Assembly (NCBI RefSeq): GCF_963855985.1
Contig: NC_087095.1
Span: forward strand, 382,001 to 446,000
DNA: 64,000 nucleotides
From: Ostrinia nubilalis
Lineage: Eukaryota > Arthropoda > Insecta > Lepidoptera > Crambidae
Direction of reading: 5' to 3'
Shown: piece by piece, positions 42,216 through 52,757 of the stretch
Position numbering within the stretch: the stretch's first letter is position 1
Layout of the letters: each line of letters begins with the position of its first letter
The notes under the pieces: model-generated
Told to the model about the DNA's origin: nothing
Seen by the model: the letters and a program-made list of their open reading frames with translations, nothing else
Database searches by the model: none
Position numbers and translations under genes: made by a program

Positions 42216-45200
42216 TAAAACTTATAGTCCAGAGAAGTGTAAAATCCTCATCTTTCAACCTGTTCCCACAATTCTTCCATCTCATAGTGCACCAATGGGA
42301 TTGCGCACCACCCGGCCGCGTCTGCGCCGCTCATCTGCCGCTAATCCATTAGCCTCCACGGCGCACATTTAATTCGCATACCTCTCCCTGTATTTTGAGT
42401 AGGGGTGACACAAAAAGTATTTCGATGATATTTGAAGGGCAAATCTTATTTACTTAACTGTATATAAGTGGACAGAATCTCGAAAGAATTAGTGATAATT
42501 GCATTGCCAAAGTAGAGTAGGTATCTTCTCACAATTATTTATTTTTACAAATACAACAGATTGCTTACACAAACGTTAACAACATTTTCTTTCCAATAAT
42601 TTTTTGGTATCAAATCAATCTTTCTTTATTGCCTCATGTTCTTACATAATAAACAGTATAAAACGTGCTTGGAATGTAATAGCCATAAAATCCTTTAAAA
42701 TGATCAAAACTCAACATCGCCAACCCTAATCCACTGCCCCTCACCTAAGCAATTGTCCCGCACATGTCGCTTCGCTTATAAAATTTGATAAATCGCGCGC
42801 CAACATGTGAACTACCCTCTGCTCCTGCGGGCCAGCGCGGACAGTACACCACCAACGAAAAACACACCCTATTCGAATCAACTTAGAAATGCAAATCGAA
42901 CGAAGAATCCGAAAACAGAAATGCTAAGTTATCATCGTTTAGTGACGGTAGTTTGTCATTCCAAATCGGTAAATCTGACTTTATTGCCACTGAATTACGG
43001 TTCAAATTGCAAAGAGCGCAATGAAAGGATTTGACGAACGGTCGGCAAATGCACTTTAGTGAATGCCTTTATGCGAGTACAGGGTGTGCGAGGTAAGATA
43101 ATGCAGATGTCGGCTCCCTCCGAGAGCCTGATGACAGCCGCAATTTAGATAGACGTTTTCAATTAATATAAATGTAATAAAACCACACACACATGGGTGC
43201 AGGAAGATGTCGCAGATGGTCGCAAGTGATTGGTCATTTATAACTTGTATATTCCTTATACGTAATGGGAAAGGTGTTTTTAGTTTAATTGGACACGTAA
43301 TTATGTTATTTACAATACCTACATTACAGAAAAAGAACTGTTAAATGATGTTGTATTAAATAATAATTAACTTCACTAGGTTATAACCCTGTCAATTTTC
43401 AAGTCTTCTCATCTCATTATTAAGCTTAATTGTCTTGTTAATCTGTTGTGTGTAGGTAAATAGATTATACTTTATATGATGTTACGCATCGTATAAGCTT
43501 TGTCTCGTCTGCCCCTACTCTACTCTGTACCCTGAAAATATAAATTAGCTTCTGATAGACCATCATTTTCGCCATAAATAAATCGTATAACCAAACTTGC
43601 CACTGTAAAATCGGGAAAGTTTCGCATAATTAACGAGTGGAATCGAATAAAAACGATTGAACGATCCATCAATTCGTTATGCGGCGCGAGTTGCGAGCGA
43701 TCGATGTGGAATTAGCTAATGGAAAGTTGATAGGCGACAAAAAACGCGGCGGCAGATGTCGCCTCCCCAGGTAACTTTATACCACTGCTGCAGGGCTGCC
43801 GCTGGCTGGAAAAGTTTCATTATAAAAATTTTCATTTACTTACAGTGCGAATAAATTTAAATTATCAAACCAAAATTTATTTAAGTATTAATAACGTCGT
43901 ATGATTCGCCTAGTCTATGGTCCAGACTAAAGAAGAATCGAACTTCACTATCACAGAGTATTTGAAACCAGCTCACTCAGAGCCAGAGCGTCCGCTTTAT
44001 CATGAAGTTCAATAAATTGATTGACCAGTATGATGATGAGCCGTCCTTTGGTAGACATGGAATACTTTTTTTTAATTTATATGCCAACCCTAACATCACC
44101 CCACGCCATCCATAACGCGTTTTAAATCCTGCGCATTGTCAGGTAACTGCATTAACGAACAATAGCTCCAGTCGGCACATGCGCGCGCGCTGTTCGGATT
44201 ACGACGCCTGAAGTACAACGACCAACATTTTTAGAACCACTGCTCAAATACCCCACAGTATAATTTATGTAGTGACGTCACAGTACCAAGGCTCTAAATG
44301 TATTGGACGAAGTAACATGTGGGCAAGCGTAATAGAACGATAACAATGGGATTTTCGTTTGTGCTTTGCGATTTGATTTGCATTTGCTGTGCGTTGATGC
44401 ATACAAAAACTTCGGTGAGATTATAGCACCGGCCATTTCATTGAGGGGTGTCCAACTGTCGTGTTTCAGACCATTACGTATTGCCAACTTGTTATAGAAA
44501 ATTTTCATTAAAGTGGGCAAATAAGTTGGTCTGTAAAGATGGAAATATTATAGACGGTAAATTTTCTATCTGATGGAAATTTTGGGTCTGGTACTGATCT
44601 AAACTTATTCTCAAAAATACAAGTTACCAGAGCCCAAGTGATGCAGAAGAAATTTTGGCTAGGCAAGAAAACACCTGCTCAAAAACTTAAGCTCAAGGTC
44701 CTTACTGAAATTAGGATTAATTTCCATGGTCCCTTTATTTGAAGACAGGTTTAGAGCAGGCGAGTAGAATCTGCTCGAATCTAATTAATAGGTATTACCT
44801 ACGGGCTAGTGGTCACAGGCACCTTGGGGTGAACCCCTAGTCCTTAAATTTATCGGACAAGACATGAAATCCTTGAAATTTTCATATTACAACATGTTGA
44901 TATAAATATCATGATATGATAAATACATAATCGCACTCTTACGGAAATTTGATTTGCTTTCTTTTATTGGTCTATGCTCAATACATAACATCTCACCCGC
45001 AAGTTCCTTCAGTTACTCCGTGACCATGGCGCTTGCATCAGTGCCGAAATATCGGAAACTCAAAATTAAGGTTATTATGCTCAATGCTTCAAAAGAGATA
45101 TAGAAAGGAGAGTACCTACTAATGAAATGACAGTTGGCCATTAAGCGAGACTCATGTTTTTGGGACTAAATTAAGACGATGAGCTGTCTTTGCTATTAGA

Positions 45201-45985
45201 AAAACAATCAAGAATTTAGGTACTGATTTAATTTGTAAATGATTGATTCAGCCGGGCATGGTGAGCTGTCGCGCCTGTGTAAGCCATCCGCCGCCGCGTC
45301 GCCGGCGCAGGCGCCGTTGACAACATTATAGGTATGCCGCCGCTAGTCAAGGATAAAGGTTAGGTGACCTCATTTACCGTTCTTTGTTTAAATGTAATAG
45401 GTGCACAAATATTGTTTTGGGTAACGTACGGTTAGTAATAGATAACTTTCCATTTACCTTTACTTGATACCTAGTTGACACTGACTCATTGTATAAACCG
45501 CATGTTTAAAAAAACATTACCTATCTTTTCCTGTCCGTATAAAATAAACAATTGATTCAGTTGGAAATGACAAATCAAAAATTAAATATGGAAATGTGGG
45601 AAAATGTCCTCGTATGTTTCTCGTAAAATGTTATCAGTACATTTAATTATTTTGAGCAAGCATAAGCTGTAGTCTCTCATACGTACTTAGTTGTATGTGG
45701 TTGATGACATAAGTATGCATGTATTGACTACATGTATGCATGTATTAGCTTCACATGCGATAAGGTAATTAAAAAGTCCGTGCTACACCGCCAATAAAAG
45801 CACAAGTGTGTACTCAGCACATGCGTCCCGTTCTCACGGCGATCGAGCAAAGAATAAGTGCGGCCGCAGAAGGTACAGAAATCATATCAGCAGTCGCGAC
45901 GCGGCTTACACGATATGTAATTTGTTAAAATGTATTTATTTTCTGAAATTTAAATGAAACCAAACCAATCGCTCTGAAAAAAATA
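42216..45985. other. Unannotated AT-rich DNA
   Basis: No gene recognised. GC islets at 42310-42365, 43675-43810 and 45245-45320 stand out; the last contains GCCGGCGCAGGCGCCG. Frames at 42807-43034 and 44278-44520 lack domains. Confidence 0.45.
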
Positions 45986-46125
45986 ACGCCCGTATTAAAA
46001 ACATTACTGTGAGGTATCACAGTGTGCATGGACGTACAGGATCAACCAATCACAGAGCTCTATTTAACGCTGTGCGTTCGATTTGCTGCTTAACTTAAGC
46101 AGGCATCGTTTGTGAATACGGGCGT
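45986..46125. mobile_element. MITE, copy 2 of the ACGCCCGTATT family
   Basis: Ends ACGCCCGTATT and AATACGGGCGT, with the same interior as 11065-11212. The left inverted repeat has degenerated (ATTAAAAAC in place of ATTCACAAAC), and about 8 bp of interior are missing. Confidence 0.85.
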
Positions 46126-46641
46126 TAGTTTTTTTATAAATATGTACTTACATTTTATTTGTTGTTATCGTGTTATTGTAATTGTGTTAACGTAATGTAT
46201 TACTTGTTACTCTTATCGTATCCTCTCTACATAGGTATCTAAACACTCAATTTTAGTAATATGGCGTCTCTGCCACAAACAGATTCACTGGCGAGACATA
46301 TCGAGGTCGCATGTGGCCTGTGAATCACATCGCGGTGCTCGTTACCGAGGCTCGTAGGTATCACATCTGGCCCGTAGGTATTACTTCACATTACAGATGT
46401 GAAAAAACGTGCTCAATGCTGCTCTTTGTTTTGTTTCAGCAGGCACTTTCGTGTTCACTTGCCGAGCAGACTCTTAGATCATTCTTGAATTCTTAAAATA
46501 GGTTAGGATATATTGTAATGATTTAATTAGCAAACTCTATATAAAATAGGTACTGTTCTCAGAAGACCCTGTCTATCTACAGTTAGGTTCACTAAGTTTG
46601 GCCCGTTGCTTTTATTTTTTAATAGTTTATAGATTGTGCCA
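46126..46641. other. Unannotated DNA
   Basis: No gene or recognised repeat. The frame at 46311-46496 is 61 codons without a domain. Confidence 0.45.
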
Positions 46642-46849
46642 TGTTGGGATACCGTATGAATGAGACACGGGTTTTAGTTAGTCTCTGATATTAATCTGTT
46701 TATTAGTGTGAACTGCGTGACTATTTATACGATATAGATCAAAGGTAAATGACGTCACAGCATCAGCACTATACGTGATAAATGTGCTGACACTGTGAAC
46801 GTGATCAAGATAAGATATGAAGAGATTTAGTATTGTGCATACCGGCACA
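46642..46849 (-). mobile_element. LTR (3' LTR) of a retrotransposon, minus strand
   Basis: On the minus strand this 208-bp segment starts TGTGCCGG and ends CCCAACA, the TG...CA ends of an LTR. Within it are a TATA-like GTATAAATAG (46721-46730) and an AATAAA (46699-46704) downstream in the right order. It is preceded on the minus strand by a polypurine tract. Short LTRs of this size fit Ty1/copia-type elements, but no coding region remains next to it to confirm the family. No second LTR was found. Confidence 0.65.
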
Positions 46850-46864
46850 GTACTCCCCCCCTTT
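46850..46864 (-). other. Polypurine tract of the LTR element
   Basis: AAAGGGGGGGAGTAC on the minus strand directly abuts the LTR start, where plus-strand DNA synthesis of an LTR retrotransposon is primed. Its presence argues for a partial element (internal 3' edge plus LTR) and against a solo LTR. Confidence 0.6.
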
Positions 46865-47130
46865 AAATAAGAAATAAAAAAAAAATAATGCGCTAATTAC
46901 AATAACATACATAAATTATCTACGTTAATACAAGCACATAAGCCTCTTTCCTTTCTTAATTATAAATGAACGTTTGCTTTTTCTGTAACCGAATACCTAC
47001 TCACACTGGTCCTTTGACTGAATTTGTTCACGAAAGTTGTGTGACGTAATATCTATCACCAGTAATTTATTCAAGTCGATATGCTTGCTTATGTAGCCGT
47101 TAAACTACTATAAATAATTAATTTGTCACC
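46865..47130. other. Possible LTR-element internal remnant
   Basis: AT-rich sequence beginning with an A-rich run, ending at the hAT target duplication. If the polypurine tract is real, this may be the untranslated 3' internal part of the LTR element. No coding frame remains. Confidence 0.35.
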
Positions 47131-47138
47131 CTCAGCAC

Positions 47139-48029
47139 TAGGGGTTGCAAGTCCCGGTACTAAGGAGTGTTACTGAATTCCCGGTACCAGGTCTAAGCCA
47201 GTACCGGGAAAACCGGGAATTTCGGTACCCACGTGAATGGTTATTATTTATTAAAAGAAATTACCTAATTTGTACGTAATTTTAATAAAAATGTAAATAG
47301 GTTAACAAAAATATTAAACTTTTTCTGTTCAGTTCAATTGGTTTGTTACCTTAATAATAAATCAGTCCAAACAGTTACACAACACGACAAAACTAGTTAT
47401 AAATGCCTATTAAAAATCATAACCGCCATATTCATAAAAAGCAACAATCGTTTAATCAACCTATTTTAGTTAAAATATGTTTTCTCACTTTCTATCAATG
47501 TCAAATACTGGCAGCGACAAGAGTTAGAGTAGGCGCACACCGTTGATTTTTAGTTGGCCGATAGTTGTGCCCGATTGTTGTTTGCCAAATCGAATCGGCG
47601 TAGTGTGCGCACTCCCATACATGCCCATACTGATCAACTGCCCGACTAAACTATCGGCCGACGAAAAATCAACGGTGTGCGCCTACTCTTAGGGACAAAA
47701 CATAAATTAACTAAATTAGGTTTATAAAAAAACACGCTGTTGAAAGAAATAATAAGTAGTATCTAAGTACAATCAGATAAAACAATCAGTCTTAAAAGGA
47801 AGGATAATGAATTAGGAACATAATTATATTTTTTCATTTGTTGATAGTGTGTACGTAAAAATATGATGGCATCTAGTCAAAAAATTGTTATTAAAAATAA
47901 ATTATTGAAGTCCCGAAAGTACCGAAAGTCCCGGGAATTGCATCGTCAGTACCGGAACTAGATAAAAGATTAGATTATCGGGAATTCCCGGGAAAAATGA
48001 GTACCGGGATTTCCCGGGAGCAAACCCTA
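47139..48029. mobile_element. hAT-type non-autonomous transposon (891 bp)
   Basis: A perfect 8-bp target duplication CTCAGCAC lies at 47131-47138 and 48030-48037, the duplication size of hAT elements. The ends are TAGGGGTTGC and GCAAACCCTA, imperfect inverted repeats. Next to both ends are multiple copies of CCGGTAC/CCCGGGA words (47150-47230 and 47890-48020), which look like subterminal transposase-binding repeats. No transposase is present. A 162-bp MITE sits inside at 47527-47688, so the element was about 726 bp when it inserted. Confidence 0.9.
47527..47688. mobile_element. TTA-target MITE nested in the hAT element
   Basis: Begins GAGTAGGCGCACACCGTTGA and ends with its inverse; the inverted repeats reach about 40 bp with few mismatches and include TTGGCCGATAGT. 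TTA at 47524-47526 and 47689-47691 is the target duplication, typical of PIF/Harbinger-type MITEs. Non-coding. Confidence 0.92.
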
Positions 48030-48037
48030 CTCAGCAC

Positions 48038-50608
48038 TTAAAGCGTAAGTACGCTGCGCCGGCGCAGGTCGTTCGCATCAATTCGAGATTGGAACTCAAG
48101 TGGGTGCCGGCGCTGAGCACAATTTAGACGCATCGGGCTACTTGCCCTTTGCTCCCGCTCTTCTATTAGCGACGATGTTTGGTTCTAGAGAGTTCGGTTC
48201 TAGAAGCGAAGCAATAAATGGTTTGGACAGAAATCCTAACTCTATTAAGTTGCAGGAATCTTACTCAAGAGCAGCATTTTATAACCTAATTAAAAAAATC
48301 ATACCAAAAATCTCGAATCTCATGAAAATATTCTCTATGTACCGTAGATAGAAGGGTCCTTTAACGTGATGCTTTCTTATCGTTTGGTAATTGGTATTCT
48401 CTGTGTTTTTGGAACTGCCAATTTTCATATTATCAAACCACGAGTAGGTAGATAAATAGGTATACCTATCTATAAAAGGCGTAAAAAAGCGTAACCTGTT
48501 CACATACTTTGTTAGTTAATACAGACATAAGTAACATCAAGTCGAACACTGAAACTCGTGGACTATAAAATTACACATAAATGTGTCATTCTTTTAGTAC
48601 TTTACATAATCTTAACATGTCGGTTGGACCTTGACACACAGTAACCTAAACTTGAACAATAAACAAAGGCTGACGATGATTCTAAAAACACCAGTGATTC
48701 ATGAAGCCACCTTGTGCTAGCTCTTACCAAATGACTTCGGTAGTTACAAGTACTTTTCATGGTTGATTAAAGCTAAGGAGGAATCTGAGTGCCCTGGCGC
48801 GCCTCCTGGCTGCGTGAGTCAGTCCTGTTGTCGCATGGGAGCGTATCTGGCGCACGCTACTTCGTCAACTCGGCCAAAGGGTGCCGTAGAGTCGCTAGTG
48901 AATACTTTTTTAACTGTACCCATTAAATAAGGAAGTAAAATGCATTCAACCATGTTTGACTCGCACATTCTCCATAGATTTAAGTTGGAAATTACTTACC
49001 AAATATTTACAAATAAAAAATATGTCCCAAATCGCTGTCCAAACAACGCGACATGGTGCCCAGAATGCTGGCTGCATTTCCGCGCTGAATGGCATTTACT
49101 AAAAGCCAATATTGTGCAAAAAAATATAAGACTACTTGACCAATATTTTCATAAAGTAGAGCCAATGTATGATGACAATTCTCTGAAGGAATTTAACGTT
49201 TATACGAAAACAAATTTCTGTATTTTTGGACAAATAACTAACAACGGTGATGGCTGCAAATATTTACAAAATTTTTAAAAAGATACTTAAATATGTTCAA
49301 TACAAAAGCAAAGTAGCTCAAAACGTCTTGTTGAAGTACCTAGTCTCTAAATTAAAGAGCGTTGGGAAGTCTCCACAGCACGTCATATTTAGGTGATGTA
49401 CAATTAACATCGGGCGGGGTCAAGCGCGCGGCGACCGACGCATGCCGGCCAATTCGCCCAATTGCCCACGCGCAGACGTGGGAACCGCTCTCCGAACAAC
49501 AACTACCGACTTACAATCAACCTCAATGCAAAGTCTTAAAGCTTAAATTTAAATGACAATGTAACTGAAACTGAATGTACACTGAATCACCTATTGAAGC
49601 AATGAAGATGACATCTCTGAAATAATGTGTGTGTACTATGCTGGATAACAGACAATTAAGAGCTACGTTCATAGGTATGGAATGTAGAGTTTTTAAGTGG
49701 ACGTGAACAAAACATTGACTCAACTAGCTCTTTATTATTGCTACGAGTGACCCCTTTTTAAAAACCACAGAAATTAAATTAAAAAATATACATAATGTAC
49801 TATTATGTAATATGTAAAATATTCTATAACATTCTTGATGATTGCAGGATTATAGCATCATTAAGGATGTAAATATGCCCCCTATTTTTTCCCACGGATA
49901 ATTTATTTTAATCAATGTGATTAACACTTCAAAACAAACATCGTGGGGAATCGCAGCCCCCTCCAAAAAGTTTGTAAAAAGTTGAAACAAATCGCTTGCA
50001 ATCTCGGCCCCAGCAATCTGCCAGGTATTCCAACAAATTGGCCTTAATAAAATACTCTTTCTAATTAACGAGGGGATGAGGACACACACCACGAAGAAGA
50101 GCCAATTCAGTCTGATTTATGAATCTGTTTCCTGCACCAGTGGCTAAGACTCCGTTAATTTTGATTTGAAACACATCTCTACTTCCTTTTACGCATATCG
50201 TTATTGCGAGGTGCAGTACCTAATGTACTTATGTGCCAGTGTTAGTATTAGAGTTTTATAAATCACAAAACCTTGCTGTTCAGCTAGAAAACAGAAAGCG
50301 AATGACGGTAGAAAAATGTCAATGGCTTTCAAAGGCACTATTCAATCCTATAAATCAACAAACGCGTATTAAAATAATGATCTGAACTGGCTGTAGTATT
50401 TACTGGGCTGTTGGCAGACAGGGATAGGGAAAAATAATAAGAATCACCTTCTTAGATTGAAGCGATCTGCCCGTAATTGCGACGGGGGCATTCCTGAGCA
50501 TTCTTCAGCGATTTGTTTAAGTTTCCAGGAAAATTAAATTGATGTGTTCGTTTTTAAGGAAAAACTGGTTCAACCTTGTGGAAAATTCTTGAAATAATAG
50601 CCTGAAAT
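48038..50608. other. Unannotated DNA
   Basis: Frames at 48100-48351 and 48940-49278 (112 codons) lack recognisable domains. A GC islet with GCCGGCGCAGG at 48058-48068 and another at 48795-48890 stand out. No gene recognised. Confidence 0.45.
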
Positions 50609-50823
50609 GTAAAGCTATTCATTTACAAAAGGTTAAATTGTTTTCAAGCAAGCAAGCTATCCTTAACTTTGCCTTGAGTTGTTTGGGTACTATATTTTTT
50701 ACGATTAAAAATCATAGCAGATTTAATAACACCGTATCGCCTTTCGCGAGCTGTCATCGCCTTTCGTGCGCTGTCAACCAAGGCGTAAAGCTATTCATTT
50801 ACAAAAGGTTAAATTGTTTTCAA
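50609..50823. repeat. 39-bp direct repeats around a MITE-like fragment
   Basis: A 39-bp sequence starting GTAAAGCTATTCATTTACAA occurs exactly at 50609-50647 and 50785-50823. Between them lies a 137-bp segment homologous to the left half of the element at 51822-52143 (shared CTTAACTTTGCCTTGAGTTG and TATCGCCTTTCGCGAGCTGT). The repeat is much longer than ordinary transposon target duplications. Confidence 0.88.
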
Positions 50824-51256
50824 AAGACTGTAAATGCTAAAATTAGACCCTTAACATCCTTTCTTTCAGTCACGTAAGTTTTTCTCAATATCAAATACAC
50901 ATTTTCAAGGTACTACGATAGCGTTCCCTAAATCTGGAAGTAGTTTAAAAGTTTGAACGAGTTTCTTGTAGCCTTTGGCAAAAGTCCGTTTCGAATAGGT
51001 TTAGTAAAAAATTCGTAACACAAGTTCCTTTTTTTGTCTTTTGTGTGTACACAAAATTCTAATGTGTTTTTGTTTTTGTTTACTGTTTGTGAATTTTCTC
51101 CAATAATCTGTTAATCACATTTATAATTATATTTTTCTTGTCATCCTATCGGATATCGCTTCACATCCCATCGCTTTGCGTCTACATTTGCGAAGGTAAG
51201 CACTCTCTTAACCCCCTACTTGAGAGGGTGCACTCATAACCCTCTATCGGCAGTTT
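50824..51256. other. Unannotated AT-rich DNA
   Basis: No gene recognised. T-rich stretches around 51020-51140 and an imperfect duplicated CCCTC/GAGGG word near 51215-51245. Confidence 0.45.
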
Positions 51257-51313
51257 GTCAAAGCGCCGGAAGTGACCGCGGGCCGCACGGCACTTCCGCC
51301 CACGGCCTCTGGA
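51257..51313. repeat. GGAAG/CTTCC block, copy 1
   Basis: GTCAAAG, then CCGGAAGTGACCGCGGG, then GGCACTTCCGCC. A diverged copy is at 52358-52415 in the same orientation. CCGGAAGT is the classic ETS-factor site and is followed by an inverted ACTTCCG about 30 bp away. Function inferred only. Confidence 0.5.
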
Positions 51314-51821
51314 CATGCGATGCGTATTGTCTATTTCCTGGGATATGCTTCAAAGATGGTTCATGAACTAACGTGTTTACGTGTGCTACGGCACTCTTTA
51401 AGACTTATTTTTGTTTGAAAAGTTTTTATGGTTTATTTTCACTTTAAACAACATTGGATTTTTTCCTTAATTTCCTATAAAACTGTCTTGTTTGTAATGT
51501 AGGTTAATGATATACAAGAGAATACATAAATCTGTAACTTATGAAATAACCTATCTAAACTTAACTTCGCCTGTACTCGTAGTATGTTCTTGCAAACAAA
51601 CCTCTCGTTCAGACAATCATGAACTGCCATCACCGAAACTGGTGCGATTTCCTGCGCATAAGTGCGGGTCACATGAGCCTGCGGCGACACCCCGCCTTTG
51701 CCAACGTAAAACACGTCTTAACTCGACGTTTCAAAAGCTAAAGACAAGGGTCACGCGTGATGTCCGTATTGTCAAAGAATATGTCTTGGTACAGAGGTCA
51801 ACTAACGTTACAATGGCAAGC
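51314..51821. other. Unannotated DNA
   Basis: Overlapping frames on both strands at 51475-51824 have no recognisable domain and cross the boundary of the element at 51822. Confidence 0.4.
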
Positions 51822-52143
51822 TAGCCTTAACTTTGCCTTGAGTTGTTTGCGTACTGTATTTTTTTTGGAATAAAGGTCGTAGCAGATGCATCAACTCGAA
51901 AAGAGATCAATACCGTATCGCCTTTCGCGAGCTGTCATCGCCGTTCGCGCGCTGTCAAACTCGAGGCGAGGCGTTTACGTTACGGTGCGGATAAGTATGC
52001 GTTGCAGTATGGAGTTTCATACAAAGAATACTGACCGCCTCGAGTTGACACGGTTACGATCCCCTTCCGGGTAAATAAATCTGCTATGACCTTTTGTCGC
52101 AAATAATACAGTACACAAACAACTCAAGGTTAAGTTAAGGCTA
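51822..52143. mobile_element. 322-bp inverted-repeat element (TAGCCTTAACTT ends)
   Basis: The left end TAGCCTTAACTTTGCCTTGA is repeated in inverse at the right (TCAAGGTTAAGTTAAGGCTA); the inverted repeat extends to about 40 bp with the GTTGTTTG and GTACTGTATT parts. Its interior holds CTCGAGGCGAGG and CCGCCTCGAG, further inverted words. It is flanked by CTAG and CTAA, so TA may be the target. Short frames inside (51843-52074) come from the element and have no domain. Confidence 0.82.
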
Positions 52144-52357
52144 ACCGCCATATAAGTTATGTCATACGCCGCTCATTAGATTAAATTCAGTCCAAGTTTG
52201 GTGGAGCACGTTTACACGTTCTCATAACGTTCACGCACAGTGTACCAGCAAATCGCTCCTGAAAATTCAGCTCCAACCTCGCCGGCGGGGCTTCTGTACT
52301 TTTATACCTAACCCTCCTCCTTCCCAAGACTGGTGGTGTAATTAGAACCCGGAGCAG

Positions 52358-52415
52358 GTCAAAGGGACGGAAGCTGACCGCGCGTCGTGCGCACTTCCGC
52401 GCGTGCTGCGGACGT
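52358..52415. repeat. GGAAG/CTTCC block, copy 2
   Basis: GTCAAAGGGACGGAAGCTGA, then CCGCGCG, then GCGCACTTCCGCGCG. Same layout and direction as 51257-51313, about 1.1 kb downstream, with spacing kept and bases diverged. Confidence 0.5.
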
Positions 52416-52660
52416 CTTGTGTCGGCTGGGGGCTCGTTTGAACTGGTTAGGTAAACAAGGGCGTTTTGCTTGGAAGAGATTTGGGGGTTAAACAGGATTA
52501 CCTATGAGTGCGAGGTATTGAGCTAAGTAATAAAGAGTTCATGATAATCATTTACCAGCCCTAAAACAGTCTGTTATTTTTTCTTAGATGGGGTTGCTGA
52601 TGCTAAACTACTATCTTACGAGTATTACCATCAGGTGGCCATATTTTTGGATTTCTGAGT

Positions 52661-52757
52661 TTTTTTTAGTTATGTGACAAGAGGCAAACGAGCGGACTGA
52701 TCACCTGATGGTACATAAGTGATTACCGTCGCCCATAAACATCCGCATAGAGTTTGT
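52661..52757 (-). mobile_element. LINE 3'-end fragment, same family as 20786-23352
   Basis: On the minus strand this reads TATGGGCGACGGTAATCACT, then ACCATCAGGTGATCAGTCCG, CTCGTTTGCCTC and a short A run. This is nearly the 3' end of the LINE at 20786-23352. A severely 5'-truncated copy. Confidence 0.82.

Noticed and set aside
48940..49278. 112-codon open frame as a gene
   Set aside because: Cys/Trp-containing but with no recognised domain, AT-rich codon use like the surrounding DNA, and no splice or promoter evidence.
51257..52415. A 1.1-kb segmental tandem duplication covering both ETS-like blocks and both MITE-like copies
   Set aside because: The two pairs have different offsets (about 1101 and 1173 bp) and the DNA between them does not align by eye; treated as separate observations.
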